Shown here in pieces: positions 44,464-55,757 of a stretch of DNA of 64,000 bases. Each line of letters starts with the position of its first letter. Positions within the stretch are counted from its first letter, which is position 1. This DNA is from Umbilicaria muhlenbergii (Eukaryota > Ascomycota > Lecanoromycetes > Umbilicariales > Umbilicariaceae). A program made the translations under genes and the position numbers. The notes below the pieces were generated by a model that had not been told where the DNA came from, ran no database searches, and saw only the letters and a list, made by a program, of their open reading frames with translations. Where the stretch lies: assembly GCA_000611775.1 (NCBI GenBank), contig KK106985.1, forward strand, positions 2,032,291 through 2,096,290. The letters are read 5' to 3'.

Positions 44464-44505
44464 GTCCCCCTATTCATGACTTATATCCGATACCCTTACA
44501 TGTGA

Positions 44506-44566
44506 TTATTCCCTATTCCAATACTAGTTATTCGCTGTTCCAATATTTACTATTCGCTGTTCAAAG
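44506..44566. repeat. Imperfect 23-nt tandem repeat, 2.7 copies
   Basis: Units TTATTCCCTATTCCAATACT, GTTATTCGCTGTTCCAATAT and CTATTCGCTGTTCAAAG follow one another. Non-coding, 180 nt from the CSC1 stop codon. Confidence 0.65.
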
Positions 44567-44743
44567 TCCGCTAAAGCAATGCCAACAGCGGCGGATATCA
44601 TGTATGCACGCTAAGACGCATCGACTGAATCAAAACCCCCCCACGCCTGTGTACCCTCGTGGCATCCAACCAGGAAAGAGGACGACTGTCAAAGCCCCTC
44701 GAGTCCTTACAGCGACACCGCCGCAACCCCTCCACTTCTACAA

Positions 44744-47700
44744 CTACAACTCAATCAGATCCACCTCGCTAAAGTCCGGCGGACTCCTCCTGTAAATGAC
44801 CCTGCATTTCCCATCCAACGCCGTATACTCGTTACTGATCCAGATGTGGTTGCTGAAGCGTTGCGTCCGACGGATCTCATCATCGCTGACACCCAATTCG
44901 TCTCTCGGGATCCAAACCACCGGTCTCTTGGCCCTCAGGGCCTCGTGCTGGAAGGCACGCTGGACGAGCTTGTCTCGTTCCTCGGGCGTCAGGTCTTCGA
45001 TCTCGTCGTTCAGACCAGAGAAAAGCGCCTCGCCGATCGGGTTGGGGTTTGAGCTCTGAGCTTCCACGTCCGCGTGGCGAGGCCGCCGATGGTGGTGACG
45101 GCTAGGGGTTATGGGAGTGCGAGGTGATTGGCCGTGTTCGTTGGCCCAGTTGGCCGACCCCCGGTTGTTCGACCGATCGGCCCAGGATTTCTTTGAAGGG
45201 ATAATATTTCCAATCGCTCCGGGTACTATGCTGCCTATGTGTCTAGGATCCAACCTGCCGCGTCGCTTGTGCACCTCAAGATCTTTCAACTCAATGCTCT
45301 CGGCTTCTCTGTCTCGCTCTTGCGAGCGCCTCTCGCGTTCTTCAAGGGTGCCTTCGATGTCGTCACCGCTGTGTACCCCCTCGGCCATGTCCCACCGCTT
45401 CTGCTGAGCTCTCGCGAACTCTTCGTCCCGGATCACCGCCTCGTCCTCCAAGGTTATCGGCAGATATCGAAATAGAGGAGCAAATGCATTATTCAACAGG
45501 AATTGGTACATGACGGTAAGGATCAATACTACAACCATAATAATGGCCTGTACCTTGCAAGGAGTTCCCACCGAGGCTCCGTTCGTGGGGTCCACGTTTC
45601 GAACAAGGAAAAACAAACCAATCAAGCATAGCTCCATCACGTAGAGGCCTGTGAATAACTGATTAATCGCTTTTGGGAACAGCAAACCGCCGGTGTCAAA
45701 GCGAAACTTGGTGACGTAAAGCGTATTGTACCGGTAAACGACCCAGAAGAGACTGAAGGTGATAATGTTGAAGACCAGGATCAAAGGTGAGATGACGGAA
45801 TAGATCAGCCCTACGAAACGGTCAGCGGGTCGTCTCCCTGCTCTGGTAGGGATTAGACTCACCAATCGCAGCCAGGTTGGTGTAGACTGGGAAGAAGGTG
45901 CCCCATTGCATCTGGGGCAAGTCTACCTGTCTCTTCCACTTCTGCCGAGCCGTGTTATCGAGTATTGGGGCCAGGATAAACCAACTCAGCAAACCCATGA
46001 TCTGAACTAGGGCACCAGCACTCGTAGATAACGCCTGTAGCAACATGTATGAGAAGAAGTAGTTAGTAGCCTTCGGTAAGTTCTGTGCCAGTATACTGGG
46101 AACACTCTGCGGGCTCTTGGTAAGCTGCGCTATCACAGTCGTGATTCCAGAAGAGATGGACACCACAAGGAAGACCTGCACGAATAGGAAGATGAAATAA
46201 TAGGTCTGCACCGTGAGCTCGATAGCCATGCCGGTATGCACACCTTGATTCTGTGCCAGTAGTCTCAGGATCATTGGCAAAAGTAACAGCAGCAGACCTA
46301 GTAGAGCCTGTGGCAGGATACCTTGGATGATAGAAAGGACCCAGGTGGGAGCTTTGCGCAGCCACCTCAACCACGTGAACGTAGCCGTCAAATAGTTAAC
46401 TTGCGACAACAGACCGGTGAACGTGACGGGGAAAGCCCATCCAATTATTATTCCAACGAACATCGTAGCTACAACGCCCGTCCGAAGGTATCGCTCCCAC
46501 CATCGGATCGACATGTTACCCCAAAGGACGTCATCCGGGGAGACCTCAATCATCCGAGGCGCCATCTGATTTGGCATGTGGTGACTGACAGCTTGACAAG
46601 CCATGTGAGCCGCGACCTGGTGGTTGAATTGCACGAATGCAGAGTTCATAAGCGGAAACTTCTCGGGTTCGTTTTGGTCTCTCTCAATCTCGACGTTAAG
46701 GCGAGCGACTTCTTTGCGGCAATAGTCTATTGTATCAACCTTTTTCCCGATCAGCGGCAGTGAAGGCATCCATAGCCACCCGAATATTGGAAGTCTCATG
46801 GTCTCTCGATCCTTCTCTTTTAGATACTTCTTCCATTGCGGCTCGCCATCATTACGTGCGTCGAAGTCTTCGTTATAGGCGGGAGGATACTCTTCTTTGT
46901 TGGCCTTCTCTCCCTCGTGCTTGGCTTTATGCGATACGAACGGGATCTTGAACTTCTTCTGGTCGCCGTCGACAGGGTGTGACCCATTCCTTGACTCTGG
47001 GCCGTTGATTGTAGCTTGCGGATTACACCCTGGGGTGATTGGGCTCGGAGTGCTTAGAGGGAACTCATCTTCTTCTAGCCCATGTGGTTTGGGGCTGGGG
47101 ATGTCGTAAGTTCCACCCTTGTGGCCCTTTTTCCAGAACATCCAGCCAGACTCTGGAGGTTGCGAAGCTTCGCTTTCCCGTTCTGCAGCAGTTCTCCCGC
47201 CTTTGTCAACCGCACCCGAGCTTAGATGAGGGCGCACGCGGGAGCCGTGAGAAGTGATCGGAGACATAGTTGTCTCTACCGTGGTATTCCCGTGTTCGGG
47301 TTGACCACTATCCTCATGATAATTGCCAGACTGGACAGTATGTTCCATGAAAGTAGTGGGTACAGCTGGATGCTCGTATTCTTGATCTGATACTCCGACG
47401 GGGCCGCGTTGGTCTACAGTAGTGGCTGCGTTCGATGAGACATTCTGATTGTAGTAGTTCGAGGCACCCCTATCATCGTTCTGACCATCATAGGAGATGA
47501 CGTGTTCACCGCCTACGGGATGTAAACCGTCTGTAGTGTTCAGCCTCCCGTCAACGTCTCGGGCAAGCCTTTTCAGGCCTCCAAACATGTTCCGGCCAAG
47601 GTTGTCGATCCCATGGCCGACAAACTCTAACCCGGGGCCTACTATAGGGAGCATCCTCCGGCCGTGATCTGGAGACTGCTCGCGTGTAGAAGGACCAGAG

Positions 47701-48815
47701 CTCTCATCGAGCGCCTCTGCGAGCGTGTGGCGAACTTGATGCGGATTGCCGGAGCTGATTCCACCAGTACTTGCTATGTGCTGTCCCTGCTTTTCTGCCT
47801 GCTTCTGTAGATTCTCTTTCTCCTCTTTTGTCTGCTTCCTATGCGCTTTCTTTGCTGCTTGCTCAAGCTTCTTTAGGTGAGCCTTTTTCGCATTCTTGAT
47901 AAGCGCTGTCTCCGCATTCTCCAGGGCCAAAGCAAGCTTGTTGCGTTGTTGTACTTTGACGCTCAACTCGTCGTAATTGCGGTTGACCCAAATGTTCCGT
48001 ATGCCACCCGGGAATACATCGTACAACCCATCAAGCGCCTCGAACGTGCACCACTTCTTCGGGATAGACGTGACCAACACTGTTGTCGCAGACGCACGCA
48101 ACCGATGTTGCGGTGATGTCAAGTAGGCTTGCCGTAAGCGGATGTAGCCCCTGAGCTCGTCGAAGAATACGTAGCATGTATAGGCTACCACCAGAATAGC
48201 CAGCCATAAATGAGCCCAGTAACGGTTATTTTTCGTCGGCCGGACATTGCCCCACGCAAGTTGATCCAAGCCGGTCACGTTCGTGTAGGTGGTGGAATTT
48301 GAATAGATGCCGACGGCAAAGTGACCGCCTCTACCGCCGACAATATTGATGGGCAAGAGAATCGGTAGGATCACACAAGCCAGTGGGATGAAGATCTTGA
48401 GGAGAGTCCGTAGGTAGCGGAGGAAGAAGTAGGCATCGAGGCCACATTTCTGAATGAAGTCGGAATTGGAAGTTCGAAAAACGGGAACAATCCACTGCCA
48501 GAGACCAGCTGGAGGGGCTTTTGTGCGTTCTCTCTCCGGAACAAGGTACGTTCGCGGTTGGCTATAGTCACATTAGCTGGTATGTGTCGGAGGAAGAGGT
48601 AGGCGCACGTACTATATTCTGGTGAACTTGTTCTTGATGAGCAGAAAGACGGCAAACTGGACACCGAAGGCAACGAAGGAACCGACGATGGATGCGAAAA
48701 AGGTCTGCAGTGAGATACCCGTGTTGGTCTGGGCCTTGCCCGCACCAGAATTCAGGGCGCTGCTTATGCTGGTCGGCTGTGCTATGGCTGAGGAGGTCGA
48801 GGAGGAGTCCGCCAT
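44744..48815 (-). CDS. CSC1/OSCA (DUF221) family mechano- or osmosensitive cation channel
   Basis: Three exons: 48613-48815, 45863-48561, 44744-45810; introns 51 and 52 nt; 1,322 aa. Plasma-membrane channel related to yeast Csc1p/Rsn1p and plant OSCA/TMEM63. Order of parts: N-terminal helix at about 35-62 (LQTFFASIVGSFVAFGVQFA), the RSN1_TM segment ending in YPRTYLVPERERT-like sequence and helices to about 210, a PHM7_cyt region interrupted by a low-complexity insert (about 320-640), then seven helices between about 750 and 1,080 including YFFSYMLLQALSTSAGALVQ, and a charged PHM7_ext-type C-terminal tail. The about 320-residue charged/polar insert in the cytosolic domain is large compared with yeast Csc1p and may be regulatory. 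Start ATG lies in ACCATGGCG. Confidence 0.93.
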
Positions 48816-50075
48816 GGTGATAAGGGGGGCGGAAGAGTTCTGTAGTTATGGGACCGAATGAACGCTCAAGGCGTTGGTGACTGTTGAATTATCGATCAGT
48901 GCTTCATGGGCGTCGTGGAGCCATATTCAAGCAGTCGTTGAATGGGCCATGAAGGTGATGGCACGGGTGAATGACAAAGGACTTAGCTCGTAACAGGACT
49001 CAGACTGATACCACGATAAACAAATCCTGAACGCTGCCAGAACTCCAGAACACATCAACCACAAGACAAGAGAGTATGGTCCGAATTCCTCGAGTATGTC
49101 CAGAGACCGTGTTGGCAACTGCCAGCCGGGGAGGGAGGAGGTGTCCCGATGTGCAGCGTGCCGTGAATCTTGGTGTGTGTCTTGGATGGTGATGCATGAT
49201 CCCTGATCGCTCATCCCTGCGTGACACGCGAGACCTTCCATTTCCGGCGCGCTCCTGAGTGCCATCCCATCCCACTGTGAAGCGAATCAGGGATCATCAA
49301 CGCGGTCAGAGAGGGGACCAATCAGGGCCGAGGCAAGCTGGACGCGCGCGACTCGGTGACACGAAGCGTTACCTGGATTTGGGCACCGGCGTGGGCATGT
49401 TGGCTTTGGCCGTTTCAACATGCGCCTGGCGCCAGAGTTGCACCACTGGGATCTGACGGACGTCATCGCGGAGCCCTCTCCATCACAGTGATGCTCTTCA
49501 CGATAATGTCAAGGCACTTGAACAAGCACCTGCACTGAAAGCCTGCGAGGACCCGATTGATGCTGGGCTGAGTGTTGGCACTTTCAGTCAGGGCCACCGT
49601 AGAAGCTACGGCACACGAGAAGCTTCAAGCTTATCCGGAATGTTCGATCATGTTCCTTCGCCGGTGTCGTAAGAGAGCGAGACAGTAAAGGCTTTACTCT
49701 TCCCCTTCGCCAATTAACAGGCACGCACAGGCTACAAGATAGAAGATCAATTACTTGACAGGCCAGTGCAACTACGAGACCAAAGAACCATTGGTGCCAT
49801 TAAATCCTCTTTGCGCATAACAACTCGGTGAGCCTCAGGCCCCAATCGCGAGGCTTTCGGTAGCTATGTGAAGGGGGATTCAAGCATAGCCCGAACTACC
49901 CAGCATTCAATTAAAGGATGCTAATTCCACCATAAGACCAGTGCATCTCGGCGAATTCACTCCCCACACTTTGCTTGTCTACGATAGCTCCAGCAAGTCA
50001 ATACCTTTCAACCAAGGCACTCTCCAATCGGCGGAAAAACGAATATAAAAACACCAGAATAGCTGAACAGGCAAG
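48816..50075. other. Divergent promoter region of CSC1-type channel and hexokinase
   Basis: 1.26 kb. TATAAAA at 50044 precedes the hexokinase ATG by 32 nt, and CACCAGAATAGC follows it. No element or gene recognised. A short plus-strand phrase (YLDLGTGVGMLALA near 49370) imitates a methyltransferase motif but stands alone. Confidence 0.55.
50044..50050 (+). promoter_or_regulatory. TATA-like box of hexokinase
   Basis: TATAAAA 26-32 nt upstream of the ATG at 50076. Implies a very short leader, or a non-functional match. Confidence 0.35.
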
Positions 50076-51698
50076 ATGGTCGGACTCGGCCCCAGGAAAC
50101 CACCGTCCCGGAAGGGTGTGTTCTCCATTACCACTAGACGCGCCGTGAAGGCACTGACCAGCTACGTATCCAGGGTCGATGGCGGATTGTCCAAAGGACC
50201 TCTTAGATCAGATAAAAGAGCTGGAAAGAATCTTCACAGTGGACACGGCCAAGCTGAAGGAGGTCACCAACCACTTCGTAAAGGAGCTCGAAAAAGGTCG
50301 GTCTTCGGGCCCGGACGTATCATTTGGGGTGCTGACATACAGGAAGGTCTCAGCATCGAAGGGGGTACCATTGTGGGTCGCCTTGTACTCGTCCCGTCAT
50401 GACAGAGCTTAACTTCCTTTCAATAGCCAATGAACCCTACATGGGTCATGGGATTTCCCGACGGTTATGAGACGGGAACTTTCCTCGCTCTAGATATGGG
50501 CGGCACCAATCTCCGTGTCTGTGAGATTACTTTACCCGAGGAGAAGGGCGAGTTTGATATCACTCAGTCAAAGTACCGCATGCCGGAGGAGCTCAAGACC
50601 GGTAAAGCAGAGGAGTTGTGGGAGTACGTTGCGGACTGCCTACAACAATTCATCGAGTACCACCATGAAGGCGAGAAGCTGGAAAAGCTACCCCTCGGTT
50701 TCACCTTCTCGTACCCAGCAACCCAGGAGTACATTGACCACGGCATCCTCCAACGGTGGACAAAAGGCTTCGACATCGAAGGCGTAGAAGGTCTAGATGT
50801 CGTCCCTCCGTTCGAGGAAGCCGTTGCCAAACGCGGTCTGCCCATCAAGCTAGCCGCGCTCATCAACGACACCACCGGAACGCTGATCGCATCCGCATAC
50901 ACCGACGACACCATGAAGATCGGCTGCATCTTCGGCACCGGCTGCAACGGCGCCTACATGGAAAACTGCGGCTCCATCCCCAAACTCGCCCACCTCAACC
51001 TCCCCCCGGACATGCCCATCGCCATCAACTGCGAATACGGCGCCTTCGACAACGAACACCTCGTCCTGCCCCTCACCCCCTACGACCGCATCATCGACCG
51101 CGAATCCCCGCGCCCGGGCCAACAGGCCTTTGAAAAAATGATCGCCGGCCTCTACCTCGGCGAGGTCTTCCGCCTCGTGCTCGTCGACCTGCACGACAAC
51201 AAAACCCTCATCTTCGACGGCCAGGACATCGCCAAGCTCCGGAAACCTTACTCCCTCGACTCCTCCTTCCTCTCCATGATCGAAGAAGACCCCTACGAGA
51301 ACCTGTCCGAGACCGAAGACCTCTTCCGCAAACACCTCGCCCTCGCCCCCTCCAAACCCGAACGCGAACTCTGCCGCCGCTTGGCCGAACTCATCGGCAC
51401 GCGCGCCGCCCGCCTCTCCGCTTGCGGCGTCGCGGGCATCTGCAAGAAGAAGCAGATCCAATCCTGCCACGTCGGCGCCGACGGGTCCGTGTTTAATAAA
51501 TACCCGCATTTCAAAGCCCGGGGCGCTGAGGCGCTGAGGGAGATTTTGGACTGGGCCGAGGGCGAGCCGGACCCGGTGACGATTTTGGCGGCCGAGGACG
51601 GGTCCGGGGTGGGGGCGGCCGTGATTGCGGCGTTGACGATTAAGCGGGTGAGGGAGGGGAATTTGGTGGGGATTAAGAATCATGAGGGGATGGTGTGA
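50076..51698 (+). CDS. hxkA: Hexokinase
   Basis: Four exons: 50076-50115, 50174-50296, 50347-50372, 50427-51698; introns 58, 50 and 54 nt; 486 aa, the usual size. Phosphorylates glucose and other hexoses with ATP in the cytosol, first step of glycolysis and a carbon-sensing node. The N-terminus MVGLGPRKPPSRKGSMAD is that of Aspergillus-type hexokinases. Motifs: phosphate-1 loop LALDMGGTNLRV (Asp86), sugar-binding LGFTFSYPATQ, catalytic Asp211 in INDTTGTL, GTGCNGAYMENC, and the adenosine loop EDGSGVGAAVIAAL. Exon 3 is only 26 nt; its acceptor must be the AG at 50345-50346, since the upstream ACAG at 50340-50342 would break the frame. Wobble bases are C-rich to about 51470 and G-rich thereafter. 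Confidence 0.97.
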
Positions 51699-52285
51699 GG
51701 GGGCGGGGCGGATGGGGTCTGTGTTGGTTGTTTGTGCTTCGCGGATGGATGGAAGGATGTGCGGATGATGTTGATGCGGCTCTTTGTGGAGATTGGAGAA
51801 CTTGTTACATACTGTCGTTAAAACGGCGATTGTCGTAGAGCATTCGTACGGACGTCAGCGGTTGCTAGCCGTAGTCGATCATGGACTCGTTGCGTGGTCC
51901 GTCATGACCACCAGCGGAAAGAAGCAGGTAGCACCTCAGGCGCTCTGGCTAGGATTGATGATACTCTCCTGTCTCAGCACTTTCCGGGTCAACAGCTTTC
52001 CCTTCAAGTACGCATATCGCATTCATCGCACTTTATTCATTCCGGTCATTGGCAAATCTATCGCTGAGATCCATTTATCATTCCCTATAGTACAAATGCC
52101 ATGCCAGTTACATTTCCGTAGCTCTTCCTTCCTTCAGCCACGCCGGGCGGCGTTACCCCTCTCGCCCCGAGCCCACTGAAGCACCAATGCACCCGAGCAA
52201 ATTCCTTTCCTGGCCCTGGTAGCCCTCATTCGAAATCCACCGAAGCAACCAATGCACCGAAGCAAACCCCTGTTCTGGCCCGCAA
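51699..52285. other. Convergent 3' spacer between hexokinase and glutamate dehydrogenase
   Basis: 587 nt with no recognisable gene or element. A partial duplication is visible: GAAGCACCAATGCACCCGAG near 52176 and GAAGCAACCAATGCACCGAA near 52243, about 70 nt apart. Confidence 0.55.
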
Positions 52286-55200
52286 TTAAACCTCGGTCGA
52301 CCCATTCACCCTGATTGGCAGCGGCTGTTGTTGTCGGCCAAGCTTGGCCATCCGCTTGGACATGCTGGTGATAGCGGCGTTAGTAGACGTCATCTACCAT
52401 ACCACTGATAGAAGGCGGGTGGATTGGACTTACAAGTCAAAGAAAGCAAACTGGCTCGGGTTGCTCCCGTGCTCGTAGACGAACCGACTGGCCAGATAAC
52501 TGCCGAAGATGGCGCGGAGGTAATTGTCCGGCACCTACAGGGAGGAAGTAGTTAGCGGACCACACGCACGACGGAATGAGATGGTGGCGCTCACCCTTTC
52601 CAGGATGGTCGGCAGGCCAATCTTTTCCAACAACAAGCCGGGCAATGCATCCTGCAGGACGGCATTCCTCAGCTCGATGTTCCGCCACAACTCCGTGTTC
52701 TGCAACTCCTCATCGAGTTTCGTGATCGCCACGCTGAGCGTGTCACTAAGCGTACTCCTTGCGATGCCCGTTTGTTGATGTTCGCGCCATATTGCCTCGA
52801 ACTCCAGCGCCGCGTTCCGTTTGATGGTTTCCTGCACCTCCTTGACATAGGCGTCGTAGAAAGGTGGCGCGGTGCCGTCTTCGCGGATGCACATGTTCTC
52901 GATGAAGCCTTTGTCGTCGAAGGATAATGAAGCTAGGACCTCAAGAGAAGAGGATGTCACTCCGCCCTTGTTGGCCGAGGCGTCCTTGTACAAGATGCAG
53001 CCAGCCTTCTCGAGACGAAGCTTGGCGTCTTGGGTGATGAAGAGGTTAGCCCCCTCGACAATGTACGGGATCGTGCTCTTTCCGTCGACGATGAGTTTGT
53101 GTACCGTGCTGAGATCGATGGACTCGGGACGGCCACCGCAGGGAACGAAAAGATCGTACTCCTTTCCTCCGCGAAGATGGAAGGTGTTGCGGAAGGTCAT
53201 GCCGTTGTTGACGACCTCTCCGGATGGAAGGGTTATGCTCGTTTCCTCGACAAGGACACGGTAGCCTTCCGAAGAGAGTTTCTTGACATCGAACTCCGAT
53301 ATCATGACTCGCTTCTTCGCCAACCGCAGTAATTCCTCACGGTCAATGCCTTGAGGATCGACAAGGACACCAGCGCCATCGACGATCGCCGTGTACTTTT
53401 CATTGCCCAGCAGTATCTCGTTCGATCCAAGATCACCGTCTGGTCCACCAGTTTGCAACTTCCGTACCGTATCCGGGGTGAGGTTGAGCTTGCGGTAGAT
53501 GCCCAGCACATACTCTCTGACCGAAAGCGTTGTCATGCCATAGGCATCGTGTGGAATACCACCAAGCTTAGGGCTCTTCCCGGTAAAGAACGATTTCCAC
53601 CAAGGAGCACCCCTGTTTCTCGCGTGTTCCGTAGCCCAATTGACAAGGTCAGCAGTGTTTTCATCTGGCCCCATGAATAGGATTTCTTCCTGGCCATGTA
53701 AGTCCACGATGGGGTCTTTGATGCCCGGACTGGTTGGTGGAAGTAAGAGATCCATGATGCTGTCGATGTACTTTTCGAATGCCACTCTGGCTTTGTCCTG
53801 GTGGTTGACATCGAGAAGAATGACACCCTTGGATCCGCCTTCTGGGATGTCTTTATTCTTGCGTTGTTGTGTATTAGCGAGGTTGTAGTTCTCATCGAAT
53901 AATGATCGAGCATTTATCGAATAGGCTTCGCGATTCCGAGACTTGACGATACGAATACCACCCCGAGCTATGTCGCGGAAGCGGAGGTGAAAGCCGCGGA
54001 ACTCTGAACTGATGACCAGAAACATCCCAAACAGCGGTTGGGGGTATTCCACTTCAGGGAGAAAGCTGGGCTTCAACCGGAAGCTAAGCGCTACTTTGGT
54101 TGGGGTATAGAAGTTGGTTTTCAGGACAGCGGAGTTGAAGACACGGAATGCGGTCATGACCATCTCGTCATGCTCGTTGGCCACAGCCTTCGAAATCAGA
54201 GTTTTCAACTCGTCGTCATCAAGAATTCTGTCGACCTTCAGTCGGAGATAGCTCAAAGTGGGAATGAAGTCATCTTGCTCGCCTCGGGTCTGGACGTAAT
54301 GTGCGTTCGCAAAATTCAGGTAGAGAGAGCGAACGAGATCGGGATATCGGTTGATGATCTCGAGAATGTAATCCGACGTGAACGTCTCGGTCCTCAGGCG
54401 ACGCTTGATTTTCGACAGCATCTCCGCATGCACGCTATTGTTGGCGTCTAGCAGAGAAGCAAGCGAAGCGTATTCGGACCCCAAGCGGTTAAGGAAATGT
54501 CCTACAAAGACCCATACGCAATGCGCGTAAATGGTCTCCTGTAGGCTCAGACGTCCGCTCGCAAAATGTCCTTGGAATTTGTTTTGTGGAATGCAGTAGA
54601 GTAAAGACACTTCCTTCATGATCTGATGGATCGAAGCTTCGATAGGAGGGTGCCTCGCCGATGCCGATGACGGTGGTAAGGGACGCAGATATATCGACAT
54701 GACTGTGATACCATTCGAAAATTGCTCCACGTATTTCCTGGAACTCGTAACACCATAGTAGTGATAAAGATCCGAAAGGGCACTGAACATGCCCATGGCT
54801 GACCCCTGCCTGTACGCGATGACGAGTCTCTTCTCCCGACTGCCCTCGACCTCGAACATCTCAATCACAGGGCCTGTGCGTTTGACTGCAGTTGTCATTA
54901 TACCTTGGTAGATATCTCTGGTGTTTTTGGTCGCCTTTTGCAAGAATCGTTTCTCTCCAATGATATCGAGGTTCGTCTCCTCGGGGCCGGGATTTGGGTT
55001 GGCGAAGTGACACTTGTATACAAAGTAGCATCGCAATTGCTGATCACTTTCACCGGGAAGCTGACTTCCTGAGCGAAACGTCTCCACTCGGTAGCTGTTG
55101 GTACTTGTAGATCCATTCACGTACTTCTCGTCAATACGCTGTTCGTATCTAGGACCTTCAACCACACTGATGCCTGGTTTGCTGGTGTCTATGTAGACGG

Positions 55201-55757
55201 CGTGATCGACTGCTTCTTTGTCGAGCCGGATCTCGAGGCGCTTGTCGTCGCGCGCGTATGCCGCTACCTTCCCGGCGTACAAAGAGAGGATGTGGCTCAC
55301 GATGGCGTCAACAGTTTCGGTTTGGAAGTACATGTCATCAATACCAAGCTCGTTGTAGAACCAGTTCGTCTCTGACTCCACAAATTCCGGTGGAATGAAG
55401 CCTTTCTCCTCGATCTGATCCATGACTGAGCAAAGATAATCAGCCGCTGCAGTGAGACAGAAGGTCCCTTCGCATGGCTTGGAGCTTACCCTGATCCATC
55501 TGCAATTCCTTGCCCTCAAATTTCGGAGCGACATAGCCCGGACCCTCCTCATGGAGGATCCTATGCTGGCTCGCACCAGGCACGCTCAAATGCGTGGGTT
55601 GGGGTGAGGGTTGGCGACCGGGGGTTCGGACCACGTGCTCCAGGAGTTTGTTGTGTATCCCATTCTCGGGCAGTTTGTCATGTTGCTCCCCAATCTGGAA
55701 ATCCGCGTGCTTCGGCAGCTCCACTGCCGGCGAGGTCGTCTGTGCCGGTTCGGCCAT
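52286..55757 (-). CDS. gdh2: NAD-specific glutamate dehydrogenase, large (~120 kDa) type
   Basis: Four exons: 55490-55757, 52595-55425, 52434-52534, 52286-52364; introns 64, 60 and 69 nt; 1,092 aa. Catabolic enzyme: glutamate + NAD+ to 2-oxoglutarate + ammonium, allowing growth on glutamate-family amino acids. Landmarks: GFIPPEFVESETNWFYNELG near the N-terminus, the glutamate/catalytic region RFRDIARGGIRIVKSRNREA, GGSKGVILL (about residue 618), GPDENTADLVNWATEHA, GGIPHDAYGMTT (about 710), GGPDGDLGSNEILL (about 750) for NAD binding, and VEGANLFITQDAKLRLE. The C-terminus SKRMAKLG is encoded by the last short exon. The ATG at 55757 (GCCATGGCC) is chosen; the frame stays open a further 90 codons upstream, so a longer form cannot be excluded. 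Confidence 0.96.

Larger units (their letters stand above)
41203..44743. other. 3.5-kb region between ammonium transporter start and CSC1 3' end
   Basis: Promoter of the ammonium transporter plus elements E12, E13 and E14. A tetrad of TGCCTGCT words spaced 10-11 nt lies at 42046-42086, and an imperfect 23-nt tandem repeat at 44506-44566. The frames of 94-159 codons at 42877-43356 encode nothing recognisable. Confidence 0.55.

Noticed and set aside
49365-49410. Phrase YLDLGTGVGMLALA resembling a methyltransferase motif I
   Set aside because: Stands in a 60-65 codon frame with no other methyltransferase motif in any frame nearby; probably chance.
50850-51683. 277-codon antisense frame across the hexokinase gene
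   Set aside because: Shadow of the C-rich wobble positions of hexokinase; translation is Gly/Val/Glu-rich without domains.
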